DNA of 64,000 nucleotides from Sipunculus nudus (lineage: Eukaryota; Annelida; Sipuncula; Golfingiida; Sipunculidae), in NCBI GenBank assembly GCA_026874595.1, contig CM049321.1, forward strand, positions 49,399,297-49,463,296, read 5' to 3'. A program made the translations under genes and the position numbers. This document shows, one piece after another, positions 11,090-23,566 of this stretch. Within the stretch, counting starts at the first letter, position 1, and each line of letters opens with the position of its first letter. The notes beneath the pieces are model-generated. The model did not search any database. It was not told the DNA's origin and saw only the letters and a list, made by a program, of their open reading frames with translations.

Positions 11090-13980
11090 GCAAAAAAATA
11101 AAAAACCTTAAATTATAGCTTAAATTAAAAAGGCATCATTCTTTGGAGGAAAATGGGATTAACAATACCTGGAAATGGATTGTTGGGCAACAAGTACAGA
11201 GATAGAGAAGGAAGACAGTCTATGTGATCATATGCATCCGCTGAATTATATTGTCGTTCATAAAAAAAATCATCAACACATCCTTTTTTATTATAACAAT
11301 TTAATCCCTTATTTTGCATTTGAGCCCTAAAAATTTGATGACACATCTTTCAGTTTCCATAGACAATTCTGTATCATACCACAAGATCGCCAAGTTTAAT
11401 ATTTCAACTTCTAAAAATTGTTCTAGTCTGTTAATTTGGCGTAACAGGGAAGCGCGTGCACGGGGGTAATACAGAGATCGGCAGCTCCTGATTGTTGGTC
11501 TCCTATAGGTGTAATTGTTGTGCGTCACCTCTATTATGATGTCATCGTTTCTCCCTGTCATATAAATTTCATGATTTGGTGGCAAGATGTCGCTACAGAG
11601 TAGACTAGTTACTCATAAAATGGTTTTAAATTGTTAACAGAAAAATGGCATAACGTAGGTAAACAATTTAAGCTTAATGTTGACTTGCTTGCCGTCAAAT
11701 ATTATGGAACCGTACTGCAGTTATTTAAAAGATGATGGAAAAGTTTCCAGTGCTTTCTGAAGCAAAGTAAAAATATTTTGAGAGGCAAAGTATGTTCTTA
11801 CAATTTTAGATTCCAGTAACACCACTGCAAAATAAATAACGATTGAAAGAGAACATTGGACATATATGAAATATGATAAAATGACCCCTCCAAAATTGAG
11901 CTGTTACATTTTCACAAATGAAATAGGCTTAAAGCTCCTAGGCAGAGTCCCGCCACAATCAGATCTGCCCGTCTCTTGCAAAATAATCTGAATCACGCTC
12001 CGTGATCCTTTAACCATAGGAAATCATCCTGTTTATCGCCCATTACCGTCCTAATTCTGCATTTCAGGAATCCATTTATGATGAGGCTGCTAAGAACCTT
12101 ATCCAAGGCTCCGTTGCCTAGGATATAAGGGTGTCGTTTGTTGGACGTATCCTCTTTTCCGGAGATTGGATTCTGCCATGTCAATGGTAATCCAAGCGCT
12201 CCAGAAGCTGCGCATAGTTTCTGTGAATGAACCTTTGAATAGTCGGGTCCAAGTGTTGTGGGATGGTAGAAAGGTCATACTTAAAAAAAAAAAAAATACG
12301 GATTATAGATGTTCCATTTTGTTGCCAATGAAGGCCATGTTCATTGTAATGTTGCAATAGAACAATTCTCCTAAGAGTTTCTAAAGTTATCGAAAATGTT
12401 AAGAATTTTGTGTTGATAATATTCCCCTTGATATGAATTAAGCAAATTTGTAATTTTTTTAGGAAAACTGGCAAATGCCCACGAATCGTGGTACAAATAA
12501 ATAAAAAGAAAAGAAAAAACCTGCTCTCTCGCACCATATTTATTTTTTGTTCCAAGAGACTGAGAACAATAATATATTTTTATTGCCTAAAGGCTGCCAG
12601 ATATTAGCGCCGAGTCGATGTAAAGCATGTTCAGTTCCTCCTTCACACACTACGTTAAAAGTGCAGCGAAAAAAATAAGCATCCAGTTCACTTAACTGTG
12701 CATTCATTAAACAAGCACGATATATGATATTATTGTTCACATATTGTTGAATTTTACGTCCGATTAATATGACAACCGCCTAGAAAATCGTTTCGATAAC
12801 ATAAATGCGCCTTAAAACGCTGACTGCTTTATTTTAATCTCGCTTGTAATTGTCTCCATAGATGTACATTCCTTTATTTTGGACGTTTACAGATCTTCCA
12901 TGGCCGCAGTTTGGTCCCATCACATTTAGTTCTCACTGTCAGTACATTGTAAAGCCCTTTTGTCGTCATTATTAGGGGTGCATTTATAATTCACCTGTGC
13001 CGCACAGAGTCAAGTCCATTGCGTTAAATGTCCTCAGGGCTATATTTTTTTTTTACCTGCCTAGTTTGAGTGCGGATACTCGTAGCTCTGTTTTTCTCTA
13101 TGGTTCCAATTTACACCAAGCAGTCAAGCCAGCATGGCGGACGCAGAGACAAAAATTCCAAGTAAAACCAGCCTCATTATCAATAACTGCTGCATGAATG
13201 TTTGAGCGTTAACCGTTAATGAAATATTTATTATTTTTCCCAACAGAATAACACCAACGTCTTCAGTTAATTACAAATCGACGTTTGGGTGTCAGGCTGC
13301 AGCTAGTACACTCGTGGATGCTTGCTTCATCTCAAGTTACATTGATAACCCTTCATATTAACTGCAAACAAGCGGTCAGGTACAAAGAGCCTGCAAGTGC
13401 AAAACTACCTGCCTGGAAGACCCTAAAGCATCGCCACAGGCTCCTGATGAATAACAAAGACAAGGTCACGCAGTATCTATTTTAACGCTATCAGCGAGAG
13501 TTAGACCTGTGTCATTAAGCAACATAATTTAAACACACATCTGTCTATAAGCATTTACGTTAAGTTGTAACATCCAATCCTACATCCGTTCACCAAGTGT
13601 TCTAAGTTGATACCCGCTTGAGGCCGATGCGTCGTCTTGCGGTGGAAAGAATGTATAGGCACTGGATTGTGTCTCAGTTGACACGAACGTAGCTGTACAT
13701 TGCGCTAAATAAAAAACGTGATAAACTTGTCTGTTGGCTGTCTGCACGAAAACGACCATAGTGGAACGATATCGCACACACAAATGAATTAGAGGTTTTT
13801 TTCTGAAATGGGACCCATCATCGTCTGTCAAGTCTAAATGCTAATATCGAATCGTTCTGTTTTCTTTCCTTATTCAAACTAGAATATACCCCTATCAGTA
13901 CCCGCTTCCATACTTTTCTTAAATTATGAGTAAGCACTGACATGGCGTGCGCGTTTGACATGCACTGATACAAATTGCGG
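11089..13980. other. No gene recognised
   Basis: Two adjoining minus-strand frames (11125-11346 and 11301-11585) and several shorter ones show no family signature. Nothing else supported. Confidence 0.55.
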
Positions 13981-14255
13981 GACATGTTGCCGATTTGGCG
14001 AGGGGTGAGATGTTCCGCGTGCAAAATCGTCCCAACGATTAACCCGCAACATGATTCACTTGTCCAAAAATTGGGGGACATATTGCCGATATGGGCAGTG
14101 GTAAGATGTTCCCGGTCTAAATTCGTCCCAGCGGTCAAGCAACAATATGATTCACTTGTCTAAAAATTGGGGGACATATTGCCGATATGAGCAGTGGTGA
14201 GATGTTCCCGGTCTAAATTCGTCCCAGCGGTCAACCCACAACAACATTCATTTGT
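13981..14255. repeat. 96-bp minisatellite, about three units
   Basis: Units begin at 13981, 14077 and 14173, each starting GACATRTTGCCGAT and containing GAGATGTTCC-like and TCGTCCCA blocks. The second and third units are much closer to each other than to the first. The period is 32 codons, so frames on either strand repeat in phase; the plus frame is closed by TAA at the end of unit two and TGA in unit three. Confidence 0.85.
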
Positions 14256-15350
14256 GTTGACTTTAGCGGAGTGCTTACAAAAGGCCGACGCGTAGTGAAT
14301 GTTTGGCAGACTATGTCAGGTATTGGTTAGCGAGAGGACATTCAGGACGACGTGGGCGCACTATGTGAGAATGGCCATGGCACACCGCAGGTATTAAACG
14401 CAGAATATTTTTATCGATTTTGAGGCCATTTCTTTACCAAACGCCTAAAAAATATAAACTCGTTCTTCCCCGAACCAAGATGCACCCTCCCACGAAGTTT
14501 GACGACCGTGCAATCCCTAGCGTGCGAATGAATCCGGACAGACCGCCAAACAGATTCCCGTGAATTATAGTATAATTTTTAATCGCTCGGTATTCAGAGA
14601 TTATTTTGTAATATTTTAGTGAAATATGATTTATTTTCATGTAACATACAAATACACTGAATAATTTTGACGGAACAATGGAAGTAAAAAAAATAATTAA
14701 CGATGTCATGGGTAAACTAACCTGGCAGATGGCGTTTGTGTAATTCAAACAACAAAGATTGACAGATCGGCACGTGAAGGTGCGTCCCCTTGAATATAAA
14801 TATTCATCAATGTAACCAATGAATACGGATCATACGTTTTAACATATGTGTAAATTGTGAGAACTACAATACATCAATCGTCTTACGGGAGTCTTGATTT
14901 TCAGGTGGTCCCGTATTTCCATCTGCAATACATTATTGTAATAAACCACTACAAACGTGGGTGCAGATGTTGTAATAACTGTTCCAATATTGAACGTTTA
15001 CAAAACATGGTTAGGAGGTGACCATCTGGCTGTAGTAATGAGTGTATGTATTCTATGCAAATATTGAATAATATTTTGTTTATATTTATATACTGGCCAA
15101 CTAGATACTAAGATTCGCTTTGCACATTAAAATTCCTAAAATGAAAAAAAAAAAACAATATTTTATTGAAGATAACCAATGAATCCACATACCTCCCTTA
15201 AAATGTGCTACAAGAAATGCCATATCTTATTCCAATGGACTGCTTGGAATGATTGGATCAAATATCAATACTAACTTTTCTTGATTAATTGATCTGCATA
15301 GACAGGACAAAAATGCAATAGTAAAACAAAAAAAAAAAAAAGCATAGTAA
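14256..15350. other. No gene recognised
   Basis: A minus frame of 104 codons (14434-14748) has no recognisable domain. Otherwise unique-looking DNA. Confidence 0.55.
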
Positions 15351-15545
15351 TAGACTGCTGAGCTGAAGGTCCCCGGTTCAAACCCCGCCGGTGCCTTAAC
15401 GGAATAATGCTGAATTACAAACAGAACCTCCGAGATTCGTTCTAAATGGATTAACGAAAATTTATGAGTCTAGATTACTCCTCACGCCGTGCATATAATC
15501 TTTAAAATCCATAAAACTTACAGAAGCGGATCTAGTGGGTCCCCC
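15351..15545 (+). repeat. tRNA-like B-box fragment and a MITE-like terminus
   Basis: CCCCGGTTCAAACCCCG (about 15372-15390) contains a canonical B box, GGTTCAAACCC, but the preceding poly(A) run leaves no room for a D arm and the acceptor stem has no 5' partner. It is best read as the end of a truncated tRNA-derived SINE. At 15522-15545 the motif AGAAGCGGATCTAGTGGG followed by a C run resembles one terminus of the G/C-run MITE family; no partner end was found. Confidence 0.35.
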
Positions 15546-16797
15546 CCGCCCTCGCCCTTTCCCAGCCGCGGGAACCTTTCTAAAAGGGTTAAGACCAACT
15601 TTCCACACCTTTGAAACAATTTTTTATCATGTGGATAAGCCACCTTCATTCAATAGACAGTGCCACCAACTGGCCATTATATATTTATATCCTGAAGACC
15701 GTCCATCGACCCGGGTTTAGCGTTTCCCGCTAGGATCTCCCTCTTAATTCCGGATGTCTGATCGACCTGCACGGCGTAACCACGGTCACTTTTGTGTTCG
15801 CTGTTTTTTTGCCACGCAACCTGGTTTTGTCAGGCTCTTTATCCAGTATGATCGATGAACAAAGAAGACAACGTGCAGACCATGGCCCATAACTGGTAAA
15901 AAACTGGCATCGTCCTATACGAAGGAGTAATACTTGGGACACTCCGACGGTTGTTTATTGCATCTTTAGGATGCTAGGTATTGTACCTACAAACAGCATA
16001 ATATGGGTTTTTGGAACATTTACTGGTATTTATTGGCAGACCTGCCATGAACGCCTGGCCCTATTTATTTTGTGAGTCAACGCTGAATGGGACTTATTTA
16101 TTGTATATCACTGTGCACCACTGGTGAACGGAGAACTGGACTGGACTTCTCGTTTCTACTTCAGTTACGTATTTATTGGTGTTACAGGATATACTAGGGA
16201 CTGTGTTTAGCTGGCATTGTGTGTTAATCTTATATTGTTGTTTTTCATTGTACATATTGTATACATAGCCATGTTGAGAGTAAAAAGAACATCTCTATAA
16301 AACGTATAACGTCTTATGTATTATCTTTAAGGATACGTGTCTTAACTTTTGTGTTACTGTCCGTTGAGTCTTTTGCCGTATGAATGACGACCGTAACCAT
16401 ACGTATGTATATATACATATGTATAATTAAACGGAGATTGACGTTCGCAGTACATACAATGGGGGACAGATAATTGTCACGATCTGGACATGAGAAAGAG
16501 AAAGAGAGATAAAAAATAATATAAACATATAAGGTAATCAGCTTTTCTTTATATTTCCAACTAATCATCCTGCTTTTCCAACCAGAATACCCTGCAACTT
16601 AGATCAAGAGCATATCTGTATCCCATGATATATTACAACAATCTGAACCAATGTAATACTATATATTATCTAACTTACTTACGATCATACACATAACAAT
16701 AGATTATTAAAGCCTACACAAAATGATTTTTTGGGGGGCATTATTATTGATATAAATGATAACTACTTTTTGGCCTATATTTAAGTGTAGTAAATAT
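15546..16797. other. No gene recognised
   Basis: Non-coding by inspection. Confidence 0.55.
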
Positions 16798-17015
16798 AAG
16801 TGAAAAGAAAGAACATTTGTCTAAGAAAAGTGAGACAGGTGAATACATAACCTTTATACAGGCTTAATGTGTGCGAGCATAACCAATAATTATATACTTA
16901 AATCATTAAGTGAAAAGAAAGAACATTTGTCTAAGAAAAGTGAGACAGGTGAATACATAACCTTTATACAGGCGTAATGTGTACGAGCATAACCAATAAT
17001 TATATACTTTTATAT
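16798..17015. repeat. 110-bp tandem duplication
   Basis: Two consecutive copies, starting at 16798 and 16908 with AAGTGAAAAGAAAGAAC. They differ at only a few positions over about 100 bp, so the duplication is recent. Confidence 0.93.
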
Positions 17016-17413
17016 TTTAAACTGAAATGTTAGATTGCCTGAACCAAATGATTTCCTTTTGGTAAATACCTCCTTAGATAATACTTATTTAACTGACAGC
17101 TAAAAATAAATGCATCAAAGTTTATTTTTCATTATACAGAAACTGCATTTATCTACTTCAATGGCGGTGTAACCTGACTCTACTCACCCTCTTGATTAAC
17201 GATATTTTTTAAAACTGTTAGGGATGCTCCTAAGAAGACCATTGCAATAAAAAAAATCAATATTTACCTTATATTTATGACAACATTAGTGATATTTCAG
17301 CCATGTAGCTTTATATTGTGCAGTCATAACCAAGTCAGATATATACATAACCAGTGTACATTTTCTTTATAAATGTTAATTGTCCCTCACTTTTAACCAG
17401 AGAAGTTTAACCA
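17016..17413. other. No gene recognised
   Basis: AT-rich, no motif. Confidence 0.55.
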
Positions 17414-17485
17414 GAGACATCTCATCATACGATGATGGAGACATCTCATCAGTCAAAGATGGAGAAATCTCATCATACGATGATG
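17414..17485. repeat. 24-bp repeat, three units
   Basis: Units at 17414-17437, 17438-17461 and 17462-17485 of the form GAGACATCTCATCATACGAT plus GATG. Units one and three include the small hairpin CATCAT-ACG-ATGATG. In the minus frame 17376-17558 they translate as an octapeptide repeat (SSYDEISP, SLTDEMSP, SSYDEMSL); no larger gene surrounds it. Confidence 0.85.
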
Positions 17486-17744
17486 GAGCTTTATAGTTAT
17501 AATGACACCAATAATACATTACAATTGGCCGAAATGGCTTCCTCGCTATTTTCTTCACATCTTTTGGTGCCAGGTTGCAAGGAGTGAGTTATTACTAAGT
17601 TGGAAGTAAAATATAACAAACTGCTCTCATAAGTCATTAACTGACTTACTTACCAAACGTTTCATCAAAGATGGTTTTAACGCTGCGTATTGGGTCATAA
17701 GATGCACCATGCTCACCCCCCCCCCCCCCAAATTATTGATATGA
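17486..17744. other. No gene recognised; C14 run
   Basis: Includes a C homopolymer at about 17706-17719 next to the end of the decayed LINE. Confidence 0.55.
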
Positions 17745-19010
17745 GATGTTATGGTAATTCTGTTACCAACACTCCTCCACTCTTTCCCGTCCTAAATAGA
17801 TGTTTACAATACATTTTCTAAACTATTTAAGATTTCGTTAGTGTGGTTTGGTAAAACTTAGTGGGGATAATTAAACTGAGAAATCATTATCATTTTTATG
17901 ATGGTTATTTTTCCAATTTGGGTGAGTTTTGTTTTGGACCACATAGATAGTTTACTTTTTATTGTTTTCTATTTTATTTTTGGGTAGTAAATTAATAATA
18001 ACTACATTTATTAACTTTAGGTAATTTTGGTAGGTTTATGATAGGTAAATTGAACCTGAAATATTAATAAATACCTTTAAATCTAGATCTGATACTTTCA
18101 AACTTTGATATCTGCTAAAACCAAAATATCATCTGCATATTGTTCAACTTTAAATGTAATGTTTTCGAATTTGATACATTTATGTTTTCAGATCTGATTG
18201 CATCAGACAGTACCTAAATACAAAAAAATAGGAAGAAACAGGACATCCTTTGCGTATCCCTAAGATTGAGAAAACTCAGTAGAGCACCCATTATTAGTTA
18301 CACAAGACTAATGTAATGGTAAAGAGATTTGATCATAGATCTTGAGTTAAAATATGCATAGTCAATTAAACTCAGAACTTTATTAAAAATTCCCCCAAAA
18401 TATCTTCCATTAATGAATCCTGTCTGATCGTAATGTAACGACTGTTTTTTTTATCTGATTTATCATTTTTGCAATACTTTTGAAATATTTTTGTAATCAC
18501 AACTCTACAATGAAAAAGGTCTCAATTTTTTTCAATTTGTAGATTTTTCCCTTTTTCAAGTAACCGGATTGTAACTCGTTGTCTCTAAGTGATCTATAAT
18601 GACACTGTGGATATGCTATAATTAATAGAGTCCATAAAATACTTTTTTTTCAAATCAGAAAATAAAATACATTTAACAGTTATCCGATGTATAAAATTTT
18701 TCATAAATTATCCTTCCATCAGTGCTTATTGTTTCTCACCTTTCCTGTTGTTATTTAATATCTCAAAATTCAAGATACGTTTAGTTAATTTCTCACCATC
18801 TTCAACTCATCTTGCCTTATTTCTAAGGATAGCACCGTTAGTTTTATTTTCCAAGAGTTAATTTAGTTAATTTTCTTTTTCTTTGGTCTGAATCCTCATC
18901 TTGAGAATTGTCTTCTCCTAGCTTTATTAAATCATGTTCCATTTTTTATATTTGCTTTTTACAGATATTTGTTTAAATACACCATAACTTACACCTGTTT
19001 TTGGTATTTT
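17745..19010 (-). pseudogene. Decayed L1/Tx1-type LINE ORF2
   Basis: No long frame survives, but reading the minus strand through stops and shifts gives the LINE ORF2 order: KAR-VEDGEK-TK (18779-18824; the stop is a W to TGA change), KKLRPFSL then SCDYKNISKVLQ (about 18475-18540), DQTGFINGRYFG (about 18397-18432), YADD (18128-18139, followed by ILVL) and, further on, WSKTKLTQIGKITIIK (about 17895-17945). These are the linker, RT fingers, catalytic palm and thumb-side blocks of an L1/Tx1 reverse transcriptase. Motif A (the first catalytic aspartate) is missing: sequence passes from the LSLIDYAYF block directly to the region just before motif B, so there is an internal deletion. Ends are approximate. 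Confidence 0.78.
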
Positions 19011-21640
19011 ATGGTATCTCACAAAACTGCTAGATTAGCATCTTTATTAGACTCTGCTGTTGTTTGTGTGCAAATTTTTTATATGGCAGGTATTGCCATC
19101 TGTCCAAATGTCCAGCACTAAAATACCGAATGATCTCCAGAATTTGCATATCGCATAATGCGTTGTAGCACTTTGACACGGAAGGGTGAGTTGAATTGCA
19201 GAATCAGAAAAAGCAGTTTTCCGTCGATCTATCGTTGGTGAGCATTGTACAGTGAATAAGTAATCGCCATAGGTAGCCAAACCCTGACATGTTGTGCTTT
19301 GATTTCGGCTGCAAACATTTGTGCTTTTTGTTTATATTGAAGGCCTGCCTGAATTAAGTCTTCAACAGTTCTCAAAGCTTTGCTTTTCAGTTTTTTTCCC
19401 TGAGCAACGTTTTCATTTCTGAGGGGTCTATTATTGAGTCTTCCAGAAAATGCCGTGGTTGGTTGCCTCTCTTCCCTGTCGTACTAGCTATTTCTACATA
19501 TTTTTGGTCGCTAGGGACAACCTGTTCATGACAATGGGATGAATACATCTCGACAGAGTCACAAAGTTATTTTTCTGATATACGAACACACAAAAGTGAC
19601 AATTGTCGCTTAGCAATAAGAACGGGAGGTTAACTAGATTTGCGAGTTTAACTTCCTGAGTGTTCCAGGAAAGGTTCAATTTTTGCGTTTTACCATACAA
19701 CAATTTACACAATTTACATAACCATTATTATATCAATTACTTAATATTTACGCAAAATTAAAAAAAAAATGACGAAGAGCTAAGGATTATCGACGAAGAA
19801 ATTTTTCATGCAATAGTATAACAAAAAACATTGATTTTATTTAAATGATCATTCTTTGAATGACAGTAAACATACAATATGTGCTTATATTGACGGTACA
19901 GCTACAATACACGTCATTTGCCATCGAGGATACAGAATTACTGTTCACATGTGTAAATGTGGCTTCTCATTCTCAAATGTTTTTTTTACGAGAACTTACT
20001 TTTCGTGAATATCGTGAATTTGGACAGCAGTGTTTCCCAGAAATCTCGTGAGATGGTCACCCAAGAAATACTACGCGGTGATAAAGTACCTGACGTTAAA
20101 CATTTAACAAACGTAACTAGCACTGCGGTAATTATCTTAAACCACTTGCATGTATACGCCATTGGCATTGAATGTGTTAATTTGTCGAGATATAAAAAAC
20201 ACACACATGTATGTGTATAAACAATCCTGTGCGATCTTAATTGATTCGAGGACTTTGCATTTTAAGGCATACATCTAAAAAGTATGATACTTTGAGATTA
20301 AATACCTATCTTTAATTTATCTGGGGAAAAAACGAGCATTTCCACGCTAGAAAATAAAGAACATGCTATTTGTTTATCAGATAATTTTACATTATAATCT
20401 CCGGCTGTTTTCTACCCGCATGTATACAATTAGCAATATTGTTATATATAATTATATAGTTACAGATGATGGGAGGAAATACTAAATACACAACTATGTG
20501 AATACATATAACATCCATTTCACTCAGGAGGTTTAAGAAGAGAATTGTTTATTGAATCAATAAGAGCTTTTGTCATTTGGGACATTTATAATTTTATCCT
20601 GGTTGACTGGAAAGAGGGGTAGCCTTCGTAGTATCTCAGGTTTAAAATGCTGTTCCCCTGAAATTCCAGTCTTGCCTAGTGATGCTTAGTAAAGATGTAT
20701 TGATAAATACGCATATAATGCATTCAGAAGTGATGTGGGTTATTTCTAAAAGACGGGTCACACACATTCAACGACGATAGGACGTTACAATGTTAGTGCC
20801 TCAACCGTTTAAGTCGGAAGGATGGCGTCTAATTGTTTTCCTGTTTAAAACTACTTAAACAAATATCGCTCCACCGACGGCAGATAAACGAAGGGTGTAG
20901 ACTGTCCATACCATATGCGCAACTAGCGGTTACATGCGATCGCGCAATATAGCCTCTTGAGCAATCCTACATAGCATCGGATAATACGAGGTTTACTAAC
21001 ATAATAAACCATGAATACTTTTACTTGTATATGGCCAGACATATCCTTTTTTTACTGATGACTCTGACCTTTCTCTGGGGTGTATACCAGATAAAACAGC
21101 TTACCCTCCAGGTAAACTGGCCGACCGTTCTGCAGCTTGCTACATGCTACATGATCATGCGGCCGATTTTCTACGACCTCTGCCATCAAATGCTATTTAC
21201 GCCGCGAGCTTAATCGTTTCTTCGGAAGAGCCATTATCCACCGAAGTTGAAAAACCCATAAGGTGTATAGCTATTTTGGAAGTTGCCTTGTTCGTATTAT
21301 CTTAGACTCAGTCAGAAAGTCGCCATATAACTTTTTTGTGAAAACGATAACTGCTCCATCGGGCAGGATGAAACCTAACAGTATGATATTACCCTGCCTA
21401 CCACTGACTGGCCTGCCTGCAGTAAACATGACGATGCTTTTAGTATACCAAGGGGGAACTAAGACGTTGACTGTAGCGGGGGTACCGACGGTGTGCCATT
21501 AGTATTTGATCAATTTTATAATTGAGCCATTGCAGGATTGAAAGGGTATGGGGTAGTATTACCTTTAAGAAAGTTAAAATATATTTTACTTTTTTTTTAC
21601 ATAATTGTAAAAGTAGTTATAATAACTAATATGAGGCACT
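19011..21640. other. No gene recognised
   Basis: Several overlapping short frames on both strands (for example 19047-19280, 19860-20220, 21025-21213) show no family motif. Part of the region just above 19010 may be more of the decayed LINE. Confidence 0.5.
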
Positions 21641-21830
21641 CTCGATGGCTTGGATTTTGGTGCTCGCTAGTTGGTTAGGGTGGAAAAAAAGGGAGGTCCC
21701 GGGAAAAAAACCCGGACCTTTAACAGTCCATTTTAACACTCTCATAGTTGCCGAGGATCGAGCCCGGGGCGCGAGCGGAGAGGGGGCCACTAAGCTGCCC
21801 AGGCCCCTAAACATACACTCATTATACGAT
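21641..21830 (-). mobile_element. Possible tRNA-derived SINE with hairpin
   Basis: On the minus strand an A-box-like CAGCTTAGTGG (21787-21797; 10 of 11 positions) is followed by a B-box-like GGCTCGATCCT (21754-21764; 9 of 11) at a spacing of 22 nt, shorter than in a tRNA. Downstream on the same strand a strong hairpin GGTCCGGG/CCCGGGACC with an all-T loop lies at 21695-21718. GC content is clearly above that of the flanks. SINE is the likeliest reading but ends were not found. Confidence 0.35.
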
Positions 21831-21936
21831 ACGATTAACCAAGTTGCCGAAAGATAAGTGATCAGAGAGCAAACAAAACAGACTGGTATCGTCTTTGATA
21901 TATTTAATTACTAGATAAAACACTTTATCAGTTACT

Positions 21937-21950
21937 AAAACACGTGTATA
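21937..21950. repeat. Left target site duplication of full-length LINE
   Basis: AAAACACGTGTATA, repeated exactly at 27411-27424. The preceding bases ACT put the implied first-strand nick at TTTT/AGT, as expected for an L1-type endonuclease. The leading A residues cannot be separated from the poly(A) tail at the right copy, so the certain part is at least 10 bp. Confidence 0.92.
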
Positions 21951-22361
21951 GAGGAAGTTCCGGTTCCGGTCGGGTCGACTAGACGTACTTCACATCTGCT
22001 CTACAATTTTTTGGATATATGTATCTAAATATTCCGTTCGTGCCAGGTCAAGTATCCAGGACTTTAACATCTGATGTAACAGTATCAGGAACAGTAGTTT
22101 GTTCGAGTAAGAGCATCCAGGAAGTCTGGATATATCGCTCTTTCTGTCAAAACTTAAATTTACAATTGACTGTTGACGTCCTTTAGCTGTTCGGTGTTCA
22201 ACAGGAACTGTATAAAATAAATTCATGAAATATATGATAAAGTGAAATACAAGAACTGCAAACTAACATTGAACGAATATTGGCCTCCCCTTGAAGCAAA
22301 ACAAATAGCCAAAGCTCGAAGAATTTCCTTATCGAACTTTTCTTTGTTTTTTTTTTACAAA
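21951..22361 (+). promoter_or_regulatory. LINE 5' UTR
   Basis: Begins with GAGGAAGTTCCGGTTCCGGT, a short internal repeat, and leads to the ORF1 start. In LINEs this region carries the internal promoter; I see no box that would prove it here. The in-frame extension upstream of the chosen ATG (from 22242) lacks protein-like character. Confidence 0.6.
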
Positions 22362-23566
22362 ATGGCAAACACTTTACGGGGTACAGGTGTGAACCACGAT
22401 CTCATTGATACAACCGGTAACAAACGGGTTACGGTTGAACCAGTGTTCATCAAGTGTAAAGATCTCCCAGGGTCCACAGAACATGAAGATTATGTAAGCA
22501 TCAGGGAGTTATGTGCGGCGGCAGAACACGTAGCTGGTTATACAACCATGGAAGGTGCGCAGCGCATTCGCGGTGTTTGGCGACTATATCCCAAATCAAT
22601 CGAAGCCCGCTCCCGGCTGCTTATAGAAGGCATTCAACTACGAGGCCGTTCGTTCTCGCTGCTTTCAAATAATCCTTTTATTGTCCGCCAGGAGGCGAGC
22701 ACCCAAGCAGGACCGCCGACCACGCGTGTCATCGTTGGGGGGATTCCCCTTTCCTACACCAGTGAGGGGATAAGCCAAACCTTAGAAATCTTAGGATGTG
22801 AACTGCGATCCAAGAAAATCGACGAATGTGATAGAGATGACAACGGAAAATTGACCAGATGGAAGACAGGCCGCAGGTTTGTGTATATAACCAGACCACA
22901 GTCCCCATTACCAAACAAAATACCAATGGGGCTTTTCCAGGCCAGTATTTACCATCGGGAACAAAAAGGACGAAGAGAAACGCGCGAATGCGCTGTGCGG
23001 AAACTGTCTTCAGTTATGCCACTTTAAACAAGAGTGTGAGAACCCAGTGAAATGTAGAGTCTGCCAGCAAGACGGACATATAGCGGGTGATCCTGCAGGT
23101 GAGATAGAAAAACTCACAGATGCCACTAAGCAGCTGGATAGACCAGCAAATATGATGGCTGAAAATCTGGACCAGCCTCAATCATCACATGATCCAAACT
23201 CAAAACTTACCGACGTAGAAGTAAATTGCAAGAATGGTGAAATCTCTAATAGTGGTCGCAAGTCCAGGAAAGCTAGAAGACAGACAAAAGTCGACAGATT
23301 ACGCTCATGCTCCACCTCCCGGGCAGATAAAAATAAGGTGATAGAGACTGACAACTTCTTAAAGTCGATTAAACTAGGAGAGCAGAATAAAAGAAAAGCA
23401 TCATCCCCCACAGGTGAACAGACACAGAAAAGGCAAGAGCTCCACAACTCTCCAGTATGATGAGGATGGCCATTACTTTGACTTCTCTGCGGATGTGACC
23501 GGACATGTCACTGGATTAAGAGATTTTCCAAAAACGTTCTCATACTGTCTGCCGGATTCTTACTGA
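22362..23566 (+). pseudogene. LINE ORF1 (gag-like, CCHC), two frameshifts
   Basis: Nucleic-acid-binding protein that packages LINE RNA. The chosen start is ATG at 22362 (MANTLRGTGV), after a T9 run. About residues 115-200 hold an RRM-like region with VIVGGIPLSYTS and the conserved LTRWKTGRRFVYI. A frameshift near 22985 moves the frame by one; after it a perfect CX2CX4HX4C knuckle (CGNCLQLCHFKQEC) is followed by CRVCQQDGH, a second knuckle that has lost its last cysteine. A basic, Ser/Lys-rich tail follows. The frame used after the first shift stops at 23458-23460, but one base over, an acidic, protein-like extension (YDEDGHYFDFSADV) runs to TGA at 23564-23566, which I take as the original end. 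No other copy here shows ORF1. Confidence 0.8.

Noticed and set aside
13981-14255. CRISPR-like array
   Set aside because: Only three 96-bp units with no unique spacers; it is a minisatellite in a eukaryotic setting.
15351-15400. Possible tRNA gene around a canonical B box
   Set aside because: T-arm pairing is imperfect, and an A-rich run replaces the D arm and 5' acceptor strand.
15522-15545. Complete hAT MITE starting at AGAAGCGGATCTAG
   Set aside because: No matching inverted end or 8-bp duplication was found downstream.
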